Assembly (NCBI GenBank): GCA_946221495.1
Contig: CAMIFA010000004.1
Location: forward strand, 13,511 to 77,510
Direction: 5' to 3'
DNA from: an uncultured cyanobacterium
GTDB taxonomy: Bacteria > Cyanobacteriota > Cyanobacteriia > Cyanobacteriales > Chroococcidiopsidaceae
DNA length: 64,000 bases
Below, piece by piece: positions 25,161 to 34,351 of this stretch. Within the stretch, counting starts at the first letter, position 1. Each line of letters begins with the position of its first letter. Under the pieces are notes generated by a model. It was not told the origin of the DNA. It made no database searches and saw only the letters and a program-made list of their open reading frames with translations. The position numbers and the translations under genes were made by a program.

Positions 25161-25178
25161 AGAGGTAAGCTTACCTCT
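25161..25178. repeat. 18-bp perfect palindrome upstream of 25195 gene
   Basis: AGAGGTAAGCTTACCTCT has no loop, so it is a better protein-binding site than hairpin. It lies 16 bp before the start of the next gene and could be an operator or overlap its leader. Confidence 0.55.
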
Positions 25179-25194
25179 TGCTCTTCTACATTAA

Positions 25195-25671
25195 ATGGAC
25201 GAAAGTAAAGCAATGCTTCATCTGGCTCAGGTGCAAAAGCAAGAACTGTCTGGCAAGTTAATTCTGCGATTACTTGCGTTTCAAGAAGCTGAATATACTT
25301 GGGTAATAATCGCTGATGAAAATGTGATTCCGCCAGCAGAGGTAATGCTGCTAGGTAAAAGTGCTAAAGGCTTAAGTGAAGGGTTACTTGTTTTAGTAGA
25401 ACTTTCGCCAACTGGGGAGATCCAAAGTATTGAAAATGCTACTAGTTGGGTGCTGGAGATAGTGCAAATTTACTTGACAAGTGGCATTACCCCTGCCTTT
25501 TTGCAACAGGAAACCGAGCGCACAGAACAGTGGCGGCAAAACTTAACTTTGCAAAATCAAGAATTGTCTCGGCGATCGCTCGAAGTGGAAGCGCGTCGAG
25601 AACAAATTCAAGCGTTAGAAGAAAGCCTCAAACGTGAGAAAGAAGGCGAGCAAGAAGATACTGGTTCTTAG
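25195..25671 (+). CDS. Conserved hypothetical protein with C-terminal coiled coil
   Basis: The 158-residue protein has a globular N-terminal half of about 105 residues with beta-strand-like segments (YTWVIIADENVIPP, GLLVLVELS) and a charged helical C-terminal half (about 108-150, Glu/Arg/Gln rich) that looks like a coiled coil. It has no signal peptide or membrane helix. It follows valS by 62 bp on the same strand and may be in its transcript. I do not recognise the family; genes of this kind appear confined to cyanobacteria in my experience, which is an impression and not a search result. Confidence 0.75.
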   Translation: MDESKAMLHLAQVQKQELSGKLILRLLAFQEAEYTWVIIADENVIPPAEVMLLGKSAKGLSEGLLVLVELSPTGEIQSIENATSWVLEIVQIYLTSGITPAFLQQETERTEQWRQNLTLQNQELSRRSLEVEARREQIQALEESLKREKEGEQEDTGS

Positions 25672-25777
25672 GTGCTAGTTGAAGAGGAAGGGGGACAAGG
25701 GAACAAGGGGAACTCGGGGACCCCACGGAGTGGGGATTAGGGGCGAAGGGGAATCTTTTTTAAGTCTTTTCCCTTTG

Positions 25778-27796
25778 TCAAGTCCAAACTTTTGCAGGTA
25801 GTGCCTTTTGACCGTTGTTAGAAGTGTCTGGAGAAACTAAGACTTCGCGGATCAAACGCGCGATCGCGCGTTGAGCTAAACGGCTAGCTACTTGCTGTCC
25901 CATGTTCTGAACTTCTGGCTTCAGTAGCAATTGCGGAATTTGCGGCACAACTTTTGTTGGATCAAAACCGCGAGTTTCCTGAAGAATATTCCACACCCGT
26001 TTAATATGCTCGATAGTTTCTTGTTGCTCTGTTCCGGCACTAGGAGTTTCATTTACTGCTAACCCGACGCGGTTCCGTAGTGCGTATGTCACATTATGCA
26101 CAGCATTTTTACTCAGAGCATCAACACTTTTAACAATCTCATCAATTAGATTATTCCGAATTAAAGCACCCCGTTCCGAAGATAGAAACTCTAGCGTTTG
26201 ATTCAGCACTTGATTAAGATCATATTCTTGGCTACTACGAGCATTGCGTAATAGATTTTCGAGGCGATTCCAACGGAAACTACCATCTTTAAACAACAAA
26301 TCGCGTAAAGACTCGCGTAACTCTGGCGCTTGGTCAGTTAGCAGGCGCTTGGCGACGTAAGGATAAGCTGCACTCAGAACTTTGAAGTTAGGGTCGATGT
26401 GAATGGCAATTCCTTCTAAAGTAACCAAAGAACGAATTATCAGAGCATAGTAAGCAGGAACGCGGAAAGGATACTCATACATCAATGCCGATAGATCGTC
26501 TGTGATGCTTTTAATATTTAACTCCGCAACACTAGCTCCCAAAGTGTTGTTAAATACACGCCCCAAGGCGGGAATAATTGGTGTTAGGTCTGTATCAGGT
26601 GTGAGAAACTCTAGCTTGATATAGTCACGCGCTAAACCTTCAAAGTCACGGTTGACCATGTGGACAATTGCTTCAATTAAGCCATACCTTTGAGCAGGCT
26701 TAATCTCGCTCATCATCCCAAAATCTAGATATGCCAACTTGCCATTTGGGGTAGCTAACAAATTGCCAGGGTGAGGATCAGCATGAAAAAAGCCGTGTTC
26801 TAGTAGCTGGCGTAGGGAACACTGAACACCGACTTCAATTAAATAACGTGCGTCTACTCCTTGAGCGCTAATTGTTTCTACTTGAGTCAGCTTAGTGCCT
26901 GTAACCCACTCCATCGTCAGCACCCGACGCTGGGTATATTGCCAATAAATTTTTGGTACGTAAACATCTTGCAGATGTCCATAGAGTTTGGCGAAGCGCT
27001 CAGCGTTTTCTCCTTCTTGGATGTAGTCCATTTCTTCAAAAATGCGACCCCCAAATTCATCTAAGATGCCTGCCAAGTCGCTCCGGACTCGTTTAATATT
27101 TTTATTCGCCCAAGTAGCGAGGCGGCGCAAAATATATAAGTCTACAGTAATCGAATCGCGTAAGTCGGGACGCTGAACTTTGACGGCTACTGTTTCGCCA
27201 GTTTTGAGCTTGCCTTTGTATACTTGCCCTAAAGAAGCAGCCGCAATCGGCTGGGGTGATAATTGATCGTAAATTTGTTCGGGAGTATCGCCTAGTTCTT
27301 CTTCAATAAACTGGTAGGCGATTTCATTCGGAAATGGTGGTATTTGGTCTTGGAGTCGCGTTAATTCCTCCATGTAGAGAGGAGGAACTAAATCTGGTCT
27401 GGTAGATAGTGCTTGTCCAATTTTAATGTAAGCAGGTCCTAATTTAGTTAATAGCTCTCGTAGTTGAATTGCGCGTCGCTGCTGATTTTGAGCAATCCGA
27501 CCCCAGGAGCGATCCCACCACAAACCAAAAGCAAATGTTAATGTTGGCAACAAAACTGTGAAGATTCTACCCAAGACTTGTAGCGGTTTGTTGCTATATT
27601 GGGCAGCGATCGCTACTGGATCATAGCGCAGTGTCGCTGGTTCTACAATTGGGATAATTGCTTTTTGTATCGGTCGCTCCGCTACGGTTATCTTCTCAAT
27701 AGAGGGATCTATCGTTAACTCCTCTTGCATAACTGGGGCAATTGTCACTGGTTCAGTATCAATTCGTCGAGAAAGAGAGTCCGGTTTAACATTCAT
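25778..27796 (-). CDS. ABC1/UbiB-family atypical kinase
   Basis: This 672-residue protein belongs to the ABC1 (ADCK/AarF/UbiB) family of atypical kinases linked to quinone and prenyl-lipid metabolism. Signatures are YIKIGQALSTRPDLVPP (KxGQ), the Ala-rich loop AAASLGQVYKG, VKVQRP, the catalytic HADPHPGNLL and DFGMM (in place of DFG). Cyanobacterial and chloroplast members act at thylakoids or plastoglobules. It has an N-terminal extension of about 75 residues and a C-terminal region with a short hydrophobic stretch. It converges on the 25195-25671 gene, with a patch of GGGGACAAGGG-like repeats between. Confidence 0.9.
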   Translation of the reverse strand: MNVKPDSLSRRIDTEPVTIAPVMQEELTIDPSIEKITVAERPIQKAIIPIVEPATLRYDPVAIAAQYSNKPLQVLGRIFTVLLPTLTFAFGLWWDRSWGRIAQNQQRRAIQLRELLTKLGPAYIKIGQALSTRPDLVPPLYMEELTRLQDQIPPFPNEIAYQFIEEELGDTPEQIYDQLSPQPIAAASLGQVYKGKLKTGETVAVKVQRPDLRDSITVDLYILRRLATWANKNIKRVRSDLAGILDEFGGRIFEEMDYIQEGENAERFAKLYGHLQDVYVPKIYWQYTQRRVLTMEWVTGTKLTQVETISAQGVDARYLIEVGVQCSLRQLLEHGFFHADPHPGNLLATPNGKLAYLDFGMMSEIKPAQRYGLIEAIVHMVNRDFEGLARDYIKLEFLTPDTDLTPIIPALGRVFNNTLGASVAELNIKSITDDLSALMYEYPFRVPAYYALIIRSLVTLEGIAIHIDPNFKVLSAAYPYVAKRLLTDQAPELRESLRDLLFKDGSFRWNRLENLLRNARSSQEYDLNQVLNQTLEFLSSERGALIRNNLIDEIVKSVDALSKNAVHNVTYALRNRVGLAVNETPSAGTEQQETIEHIKRVWNILQETRGFDPTKVVPQIPQLLLKPEVQNMGQQVASRLAQRAIARLIREVLVSPDTSNNGQKALPAKVWT

Positions 27797-28070
27797 GAAT
27801 TTGGAACCGCATCGGAGTAACCATATTAACTATTGTAACAATTTGTTGCTCTAAATGGTTTCTTTGGCTAGCTACCAGGATGTAAATCAGAAGGTGCTAG
27901 TCGTTAATCAGCGACACAGGAAACCTGTAGTAAGTTTTAGAGCACTTCAAATCACATTAAACTAGGTTTGGTAGACTGATTAACCAGTTATTAAGATCAG
28001 TTAATAGTGATGGTTAGTATCTACTAAATTGTTAGTATCCGGCATCTGTCCTCACGGTGAATAAGTCTTA

Positions 28071-29807
28071 ATGTTACTCTCCCTTCAGATTGAAAACTTT
28101 GCCTTGATTGATAGCCTGAATCTAGAATTTGGTGCAGGTCTAAATGTGTTGACAGGCGAAACTGGCGCTGGAAAATCAATTATTTTGGATGCGATTGATG
28201 CTGCTTTAGGAGGTAAAGTTAGCAGTCGCGTACTGCGGACTGGCACAATGCGGGCGATGGTGGAAGCAACTTTCAAGTTGAATCAAGCAATAGCAGCCTG
28301 GCTAGTAGAACAGGAAATTGAGCTAATTGATGATTCTTCCCTAGTCTGTAGCCGGGAAATGACAACTAGTGGCGGTAGCCTCCGCAGCCGATCGCGCTTA
28401 AATGGCGTTTTAGTAAATCGGCAAACAATGGCTGATCTGCGCGATCGCTTGGTTGAAATTACTGCTCAAGGTCAAACTGTGCAAGTAGGACAGGCGGCGC
28501 AAGTGCGCGACTGGTTGGATCTTTATGGTGGTAGTCATATTAAAGAGCGAGAAGTTGTTGCCGCAGCATTTGCCGATTATCAACAAGCAACAGCAAATTT
28601 AGAGAAACGTCGGCAATCAGAGCGCGATCGCTTACAGCAACTCGACTTGCTAACATATCAAGTTCAGGAACTAACGGCGGCAAATTTAGGCGAACCAGAT
28701 GAATTTGAACTCTTAGAGCAAGAACGCGCTAGGCTGAGTCATGTTGCTCAGTTGCAAGAACTAAGTTACGAAGTCTATCAAGCTCTTTACCAAAACGATA
28801 GCGACGCGCCAGCAAGTGCAGATTTACTAGCAAAAGCTGAGGCGAATCTAACTAATATGGTGGAATACGATGCCAGCTTACAACCGCTTTTAGACTTAGT
28901 GAGTGATGCTTTAGCTTCTATTACGGAAGCGGGACGACAGATTAATGCTTACGGGGAAGGATTAGAGGCTGATCCTCAACGGCTGGTGGAAGTAGAAGAG
29001 CGGATTCGGGAACTAAAGCAGATTTGTCGCAAGTATGGTCCGACGCTGCAAGAAGCGATCGCATATTACGAGCGCATCCAAGCTCAATTAGCTCAACTTA
29101 ATGACGGTGAACAATCTATTGAAGCCTTAGAACAGCAAGCGCAGAAGTATCAAGCCAGATTAATCAAAGCTTGCAGCTCATTAACTCAACTCCGACAAGA
29201 AGCTGCAACTCGTCTAGAAGCAAGGCTAGTAGCAGAACTTAAGCCTTTGGCGATGGAGAAGGTACAGTTTCAAGTTGAAATTGTGCCTAGCGTCCCCACA
29301 GCAGTAGGCGCAGATAAAATTACATTTCTGTTTAGTCCCAATCCTGGTGAACCGTTGCAACCTCTAACAGCTATAGCTTCTGGGGGTGAGATGAGCCGCT
29401 TTTTATTGGCGCTGAAAGCTTGTTTTTCCGAAGCAGAAGCAGCTGGCACACTTGTGTTTGATGAAATTGATGTCGGAGTTTCCGGCAGAGTAACCCAAGC
29501 GATCGCCGAAAAATTGCATCAACTAAGTCAACGCCATCAAGTTCTTTGTGTTACTCACCAGCCTGTGGTTGCAGCAATGGCAGATCGTCACTTCCGAGTA
29601 GACAAACAAGTAATTGATCAAACATCACTCCTCACTCCTTCTGAAGTGCGTACTGTTGTGCGAGTAACAGCACTAGACAATTTCAGCACTCGCCGTGAAG
29701 AATTAGCAACTTTAGCTGGCGGACATTCTGCCAACGACGCGATTACTTTTGCTGACTCTCTCCTCACCCAAGCCGCACATCGCCGTCAAGTAGGACAGGC
29801 TCAATAA
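28071..29807 (+). CDS. recN: DNA repair protein RecN
   Basis: RecN is an SMC-like ATPase acting early in double-strand break repair. The 578-residue protein has Walker A GETGAGKS near the N-terminus, two coiled-coil arms (about 160-250 and 300-380), the signature ASGGEMSRFLLAL and Walker B LVFDEIDVGVSG, followed by the His switch VTHQPVVA. The length is usual for the family. It diverges from the ABC1 kinase over about 275 bp. No SOS box is obvious to me in that region. The gene is followed by an octamer-repeat array. Confidence 0.95.
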   Translation: MLLSLQIENFALIDSLNLEFGAGLNVLTGETGAGKSIILDAIDAALGGKVSSRVLRTGTMRAMVEATFKLNQAIAAWLVEQEIELIDDSSLVCSREMTTSGGSLRSRSRLNGVLVNRQTMADLRDRLVEITAQGQTVQVGQAAQVRDWLDLYGGSHIKEREVVAAAFADYQQATANLEKRRQSERDRLQQLDLLTYQVQELTAANLGEPDEFELLEQERARLSHVAQLQELSYEVYQALYQNDSDAPASADLLAKAEANLTNMVEYDASLQPLLDLVSDALASITEAGRQINAYGEGLEADPQRLVEVEERIRELKQICRKYGPTLQEAIAYYERIQAQLAQLNDGEQSIEALEQQAQKYQARLIKACSSLTQLRQEAATRLEARLVAELKPLAMEKVQFQVEIVPSVPTAVGADKITFLFSPNPGEPLQPLTAIASGGEMSRFLLALKACFSEAEAAGTLVFDEIDVGVSGRVTQAIAEKLHQLSQRHQVLCVTHQPVVAAMADRHFRVDKQVIDQTSLLTPSEVRTVVRVTALDNFSTRREELATLAGGHSANDAITFADSLLTQAAHRRQVGQAQ

Positions 29808-29850
29808 ACTTAACTTGAAAATAGCAGAGGAAAAAGAACTGAATTTCCTG

Positions 29851-29898
29851 TCCCCTTGTCCCCTTGTCCCCTTGTCTCCTTGTCTCCTTGTCTCCTTC
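29851..29898. repeat. Tandem octamer repeat TCCCCTTG/TCTCCTTG x6
   Basis: Three copies of TCCCCTTG, two of TCTCCTTG and a last TCTCCTTC run head to tail between the convergent recN and DUF2808 genes. It is the reverse complement form of the GGACAAGG array at 8987-9018. Confidence 0.85.
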
Positions 29899-29903
29899 TA
29901 CTA

Positions 29904-30446
29904 CTAATTTCTACTGTCATAGAAATGAAGCCGCCCAAAACCAAGGAATTGCCCGTGAGATTTTTCGCCCTGGGGAAACGCTGTTACCCCAAATAAATAG
30001 ATACCAGAAAACATCGGATTTTTCACTGGGCGTAGACCAATTGTGATTGTTTTCCCTGGCGGTACAGGTGGGTTAAATGTCAGAGAGACTGTTTTTGTTT
30101 CCTTGTTTCTTGTCACCTCGCCTAGTGTTAATCGCGTTCCTTGGCGATCGCGTGTTCCTTCAAAGGCACGGCTGTCTTCAAGATCGAAGCGAATATCCGA
30201 GGTTCCCTCATGCTGGTTAATTATTACCCTTTGCAGAGGTTCTCCGGCGTTTTGCGGTAAATTTAGGGTGAAATAGTACGTTGCGCCCCACTCATTTACG
30301 CCTTTTAATGTGTTTGTCGCCGTAACTAGTTCCGGCGGTTGAGTAAAATAGACTGTGCCATCTCGTAGCTGAACTGCTTGAGTTGCCTGAGTAGCAACTC
30401 CTCCTATGGCTATTGTTACGAGGGTTAATAATGTTGCTACACGCAT
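29904..30446 (-). CDS. DUF2808 exported protein
   Basis: I take the ATG at 30446, with a GGAG site 8 nt upstream; a TTG twelve codons earlier is less likely. The 180-residue product starts with a signal peptide (MRVATLLTLVTIAIGGVATQATQA) and continues as a beta-rich domain of the cyanobacterial DUF2808 type, with LRDGTVYFTQPP, YYFTLNLPQNAGEPLQ, and PGKTITIGLRPVKNP near the end. The function is unknown; it is expected in the periplasm or outside the cell. It converges on recN. Confidence 0.85.
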   Translation of the reverse strand: MRVATLLTLVTIAIGGVATQATQAVQLRDGTVYFTQPPELVTATNTLKGVNEWGATYYFTLNLPQNAGEPLQRVIINQHEGTSDIRFDLEDSRAFEGTRDRQGTRLTLGEVTRNKETKTVSLTFNPPVPPGKTITIGLRPVKNPMFSGIYLFGVTAFPQGEKSHGQFLGFGRLHFYDSRN

Positions 30447-30881
30447 TGCCAACTCCAATTTATTAATATTAGCTACAAGCAAGTTTTAGCAATTCTTTGC
30501 TGCATAATATTAAATTTTAATACATTGAATATCGAATAGTTTTATGATCATGTATATAGATAGCTGGATATGAAATTGTCTGAATAAATCTGCTTTGGCT
30601 TAATAATTTATTACATTAAGGAAATCTTTAAAAATTCCTCTTTATTAATAAGAATTAAATTAGTCCCCGGACATGAATCAAGATATTAGTAGTATTCCCA
30701 TAAGTTCATACCCCAGGCTCAGAGTGCGCGAATAACTGCTTTTTTCTGATAACTAATGACTAGTGACTAATAACTCGCGCCGCAGCGCGTTTAATTACAG
30801 CTAAGTTTTAAAAGATATTTCATATTTATTGCTAAAAATTTTTTTTAAGCTAAAAATTAAGAAGAACTTAGAGGAAATATT
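30447..30881. other. AT-rich intergenic region between DUF2808 and 30882 genes
   Basis: 435 bp between divergent genes. It holds a heptamer-like patch (TAACTAATGACTAGTGACTAA, about 30751-30771, given here as its core), a CGCGCCGCAGCGCG palindrome (30777-30790) and otherwise AT-rich DNA fit for two promoters. A 20-codon frame at 30673 has no ribosome-binding site and I do not count it. Confidence 0.6.
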
Positions 30882-31373
30882 ATGACTGCTTCTAGTCTGC
30901 AATTAAAGCGATCGCCTTGGTCAACAATTACTATCCTGACTTTGGGCTTCTGGCTAAGTAGTAGTCTAGTTTTAGATTGGGTGATTATACCTAGTCTTTA
31001 CGTTTCTGGGATGATGGCTCAAACTGGGTTTGCTTCAGCAAGTTATCTAATTTTCTGGAATTTTAATCGCATTGAATTATTGTGTGCGGCTTTAGTTGTC
31101 ACAGGTGTATTAGTTCTTGATACCCAACTTGCCATAATTAATTGGCGCAGAGGAGCTATTGTTTTATCTCTACTACTGCTAGCTGTAGCTCTAGTTGATA
31201 CTTATTTCTTAACACCGCAGATGTGTGCTGCGGGACTGCAATTGAATTTGTTTGAAGCTACTAAAATGTCTGCAACAATGACTCAGTTACACACTGGTTA
31301 CTGGGTACTAGAAGCTATGAAGTTAGTTGCTGGTGGTACACTTCTAGGTTGGTGCTTCCGCCAGCAAAATTAG
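30882..31373 (+). CDS. Four-span membrane protein, DUF4149-like
   Basis: The 163-residue protein has four membrane segments (about 15-38, 58-80, 86-108 and 138-158) with short loops, a short charged N-terminus and the motif MCAAGLQLN/MTQLHTGYWVLE before the last helix. The plan resembles DUF4149/TMEM205-type proteins, for which no function is known. GAGG lies 7 nt before the ATG. It is preceded by an AT-rich leader and followed by a short region with heptamer repeats. Confidence 0.75.
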   Translation: MTASSLQLKRSPWSTITILTLGFWLSSSLVLDWVIIPSLYVSGMMAQTGFASASYLIFWNFNRIELLCAALVVTGVLVLDTQLAIINWRRGAIVLSLLLLAVALVDTYFLTPQMCAAGLQLNLFEATKMSATMTQLHTGYWVLEAMKLVAGGTLLGWCFRQQN

Positions 31374-31380
31374 CGCAATA

Positions 31381-31443
31381 GTCATTAGTCATTAGTTGAG
31401 GACTTATGCACACTCTTAGTTAATAGTTCCTAGTCATTAGTAG
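31381..31443. repeat. Heptamer repeat patch with half of the AGGACTTACGCA end
   Basis: The text AGTCATTAGTCATTAGT (heptamer AGTCATT) is followed by GAGGACTTATGCAC, one base from the terminal repeat of the MITE-like elements at 6626 and 47162, with no matching right end. Confidence 0.5.
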
Positions 31444-31498
31444 CATTTCTTAGGTTTGTACCCCGCCTCTAGTAGGTGGGGATTTTATTAAGGAGCAA

Positions 31499-31792
31499 TT
31501 AATTTTCTTCAGAACCTGCAGCAGCGCCGTCAAACCATAGCAGGCGCACAGCAAGGATAATAAACCCCACAGCAGCGATCGCCTTAACTAAACGTACTGG
31601 TAATAACTGCGGCGCAATTGATCCCGCTAACACTCCTAGCAAACTTGTTAATAATAGCGCTGCGGCTGTTCCCAAAAATACTGCTCGTGGCGAATGAGAA
31701 CCACTGAGGGCGATCGCTGCTAATTGGCTTTTATCTCCTAATTCCGCCAAAAACACTGTAATAAAACTTAGTCCTAGTAAATTCCAGTCCAT
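31499..31792 (-). CDS. Half-size GDT1/UPF0016 cation exchanger subunit
   Basis: The 97-residue protein is one UPF0016 (TMEM165/GDT1) repeat: three membrane helices and the signature ELGDKSQ in helix 1. Family members export Mn2+ or Ca2+ in exchange for protons; the functional unit has two such repeats facing each other. Here each repeat is a separate gene, this one and the next (31816-32226), 23 bp apart, so a heterodimer is expected. Two-gene 'hemi' manganese exchangers have been described in other cyanobacteria. The membrane (plasma or thylakoid) cannot be told from sequence. Confidence 0.9.
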   Translation of the reverse strand: MDWNLLGLSFITVFLAELGDKSQLAAIALSGSHSPRAVFLGTAAALLLTSLLGVLAGSIAPQLLPVRLVKAIAAVGFIILAVRLLWFDGAAAGSEEN

Positions 31793-31815
31793 GTCTTAAC
31801 CCTATATAACTACGG

Positions 31816-32226
31816 CTACAACTGCACCACATCCCACAACAACATCGCAGCGATTAGCAGTAAGCTTACACCCGTTAACTTTTGCATTGTTCTAGGCGCT
31901 AGTCTATTTGCCAACCACCGCCCTAAAAGCACACCTAACAAGCTAGTTGTTATCAGTGCAGCAGCAGATCCTAAAAATACTACCCAAGGCGACTGGGATT
32001 GAGCGCTCATTAGTAGAGTTGAAAGTTGGGTTTTATCGCCAAATTCTGCCAAAAAGATCGTTAAAAATGTCGAGCCGAAAATCCCTGATGATTGCTTCTT
32101 AGGCGGCTTTTGAGGAATATCAGGAACTTCTTGATCAAGAGCGATCAATGTAAAAGAGTTTGTCTGATCTTCAGTCAATGCTTGGCAAGACAAGTTAGCA
32201 GGACTAGAACAAAGTAGATCAATCAC
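31816..32226 (-). CDS. Half-size GDT1/UPF0016 cation exchanger subunit, long N-terminus
   Basis: This is the partner half: 136 residues with one UPF0016 repeat (EFGDKTQLSTLL in helix 1, three helices) after a 50-residue hydrophilic N-terminal extension (SPANLSCQALTEDQ and on) that the shorter partner lacks. The start is GTG at 32226; a later start would remove part of the extension. It lies directly before the shorter gene on the same strand, so they are surely one operon. The extension could be a regulatory or targeting segment, or partly untranslated. Confidence 0.88.
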   Translation of the reverse strand: MIDLLCSSPANLSCQALTEDQTNSFTLIALDQEVPDIPQKPPKKQSSGIFGSTFLTIFLAEFGDKTQLSTLLMSAQSQSPWVVFLGSAAALITTSLLGVLLGRWLANRLAPRTMQKLTGVSLLLIAAMLLWDVVQL

Positions 32227-32318
32227 AGGTTTTCAGCTAAATTGTTTTCATATTCTTTTCATTTTCTTGTATGCTTGTTACAAAAATCAACCCCGCTTGA
32301 TAAAACGTAAGAATTAGC

Positions 32319-32666
32319 TTAAATACTTATAGCGCGATCAAAACTCAACATTTCGAGACTGCGATCGCCGTAAACTGAGTAAATTTGCTGACGACAACAG
32401 TCAATCGCAAAGTCGTTCAATTCTTGAGGTTCAATGCCGTACATATCCTCAAAGACTTCTGATTCTACGCGACAAAAACGCGGACGCTCTTGGTAAATCC
32501 GGCATTCTCGGGTAACTTTGTCATAATTAACACACCAGCCGTCTTTACCCACCATGCTGAGATATAACTTCAATTCCTCTGAAGATAGATACTCAGGCAA
32601 ATCTGGACGTTCAGCAGGAGCGAGATGACAACAGGCTCCACATTGTATACATTGCCAATTAGCCAT
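32319..32666 (-). CDS. YkgJ-family cysteine cluster protein
   Basis: The 115-residue protein has the YkgJ metal-binding cysteine pattern: CIQCGACC near the N-terminus (residues 6-13), then Cys45, Cys55 in TRECRIY, Cys65 in RPRFCRVE, and CC at about 91-92. The family binds Fe-S or zinc and has no settled role. It precedes the exchanger pair by about 90 bp on the same strand, so cotranscription is possible and a metal theme is shared, but that is inference. Confidence 0.85.
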   Translation of the reverse strand: MANWQCIQCGACCHLAPAERPDLPEYLSSEELKLYLSMVGKDGWCVNYDKVTRECRIYQERPRFCRVESEVFEDMYGIEPQELNDFAIDCCRQQIYSVYGDRSLEMLSFDRAISI

Positions 32667-32868
32667 AATTTAAAGTTAAGCTTTAATCTGATTTCTTTGA
32701 GCTTAACGATTTTAGCTTCACCCCAGCCTGGATGAGAGAAGTGAAGGATTCTTTGTTGTTTCTTATAGATTTATTAAGTTAATTTAATTAAGCGATCGCT
32801 CTCCAGTTAAGATCAGATCCGAGTTTTTAATTAAATAATTAAATTGGTTAAGTCAATTCGGAGGAACA

Positions 32869-33009
32869 ATGGACTTTTTATCGGGAATTTCTGATGCAGT
32901 AACCACCTTCCAGTGGGAAACTCTTTTCCAATTAGTAAGTGTCACATTTATTATGCTTGCTGGTCCAGCAGTTATTGCTGTACTTGCTTTTCGTAACGGT
33001 AATCTGTAG
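32869..33009 (+). CDS. psb30: Photosystem II reaction centre protein Psb30 (Ycf12)
   Basis: The 46-residue frame has one membrane helix (about 20-40, LVSVTFIMLAGPAVIAVLAF) and the C-terminal RNGNL that closely matches the RGGNL end of Psb30/Ycf12. Psb30 is a single-span subunit at the edge of photosystem II near cytochrome b559. GGAGG lies 5 nt before the ATG. Genes this short are often missed by automatic annotation. It converges on the coiled-coil gene at 33018, with only 8 bp between stops. Confidence 0.9.
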   Translation: MDFLSGISDAVTTFQWETLFQLVSVTFIMLAGPAVIAVLAFRNGNL

Positions 33010-33017
33010 AACTAATA

Positions 33018-34250
33018 CTAAAAAATACCAGCATTTGAGTATTGAGGGGGAGAGGTAATAGCTACCGTCTCCCTTTTTAGTGGGTTAGAGTTATTTTGAA
33101 AAGAGTTTAAATTACCGTAAATTTCTTGCAATACACCTTGCTGATTTTTACTACCAATTAGTAATGACCACGACATATCGAACTGCCACAGATACATAGT
33201 ACCAGGGTGGTCAGCAATATTACGAAGCTTTCTAATTTGATCAATCCTAGAAGCAGCTATTTCTCCTTTATCCATCCATTGTGATAATGGATGTTGCCAC
33301 TGCTGAAGAAACTGTTTGATTAGTTCTCGATCAGCTTCACTTACCTTATTACTATAATTAACTGTACAATATAAATTATTGTAATTAAAAACATTTATCT
33401 GTTTTAAACCATTTTTTGTAAAAGTTTCCCACTGGCTTGATAGTAAAATTGGTAAATTTCCTAGAGTATATTCGCCGCATAACCTTAGAGTAATTCCTCC
33501 AATTTCAAAGGTGTTTGCCAATACATTAATTTGAGTGCTATTAGTATATAAAAATTGATATAATTCTTTGAAAAAAGGAGCAACAATTTCTCTCTCAGCC
33601 ACAATACCTAGTGGATGTCCAGCAGTTTTATAGTCGGCAATTTGACCTGTAAAATTATCTGATTTAATTAGTAAGTAATTTCTATAAGCATGACAAAGTT
33701 CTCTTTGACTAGATGGATGCAGAGATTCCCAAACGGAGTTACCTAGTTTAGATATAATCTTTTTCTGTATCTGCTTAATAGGAAGAATCTGGGGAAGCTG
33801 ATTTAACTCATCTTCTAGTTGAGCAATACGCTGGATCTGAATTTCAATAATAGATTCCTGCTCTTGCATAGAATTTTGTAATTGAGCAAGTTTTTGTTTC
33901 TGTTCATTTGAGATAGATTGAGTTTGCTCAATAATATTTAGTTTTTGATTTAAAATATTAATTTGTTTATTTTTGCTATCAATTATTCGCTCTTTCTCTA
34001 TAAGCAATTGATTTTTTTCTACTATCTCTAAAGCGCTAATAGCTGCTTTGATTAAATTATAGAAATAAGGTTGAGAAACATCAATTTTTCTAGAACTTTC
34101 GCGTCTTTTTCCTTGAAGCCCAAATTTTTTACCTTGCTCAATTGCTATTACTTCCCCTTCCTCATTACTTATTCGCAATTCTTTAGATGACTCAGACTTA
34201 ATTATGCAACAAGTGTATTTGCGCTTGTAGTAGTAGAATTCAGCTTTCAT
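33018..34250 (-). CDS. Coiled-coil protein with RecJ C-terminal-type domain and HEPN-like motif
   Basis: The 410-residue protein has three parts. Residues 1-78 match the last 82 residues of the adjacent RecJ at about half of positions by eye (shared KAxF, ELRI, AIxxGKxxGLxG, PxFYxLIxAA and SALEI). Residues about 78-150 form a long coiled coil. Residues about 160-370 are a globular region with RKLRNIADHPG (R343, H348), an R-x4-H motif as in HEPN RNases. No full match to a named family is apparent to me. It lies 101 bp downstream of recJ on the same strand, so an operon is likely. Base composition is more AT-rich than recJ. It may be a nucleic-acid-linked repair or defence factor; this is inference. 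Confidence 0.7.
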   Translation of the reverse strand: MKAEFYYYKRKYTCCIIKSESSKELRISNEEGEVIAIEQGKKFGLQGKRRESSRKIDVSQPYFYNLIKAAISALEIVEKNQLLIEKERIIDSKNKQINILNQKLNIIEQTQSISNEQKQKLAQLQNSMQEQESIIEIQIQRIAQLEDELNQLPQILPIKQIQKKIISKLGNSVWESLHPSSQRELCHAYRNYLLIKSDNFTGQIADYKTAGHPLGIVAEREIVAPFFKELYQFLYTNSTQINVLANTFEIGGITLRLCGEYTLGNLPILLSSQWETFTKNGLKQINVFNYNNLYCTVNYSNKVSEADRELIKQFLQQWQHPLSQWMDKGEIAASRIDQIRKLRNIADHPGTMYLWQFDMSWSLLIGSKNQQGVLQEIYGNLNSFQNNSNPLKRETVAITSPPQYSNAGIF

Positions 34251-34351
34251 ACCAGTTTCTGGTTAACAAGTAAAGTGTTAACTCAGAATAGCTAAATATA
34301 ATAAATTAAGGTAGTAATTTAAGTTGTCTTTTGAAAAGATTTATGTTTTCT

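Noticed and set aside
30673..30735. 20-codon frame starting MNQDISSIP
   Set aside because: No ribosome-binding site and too short to judge.
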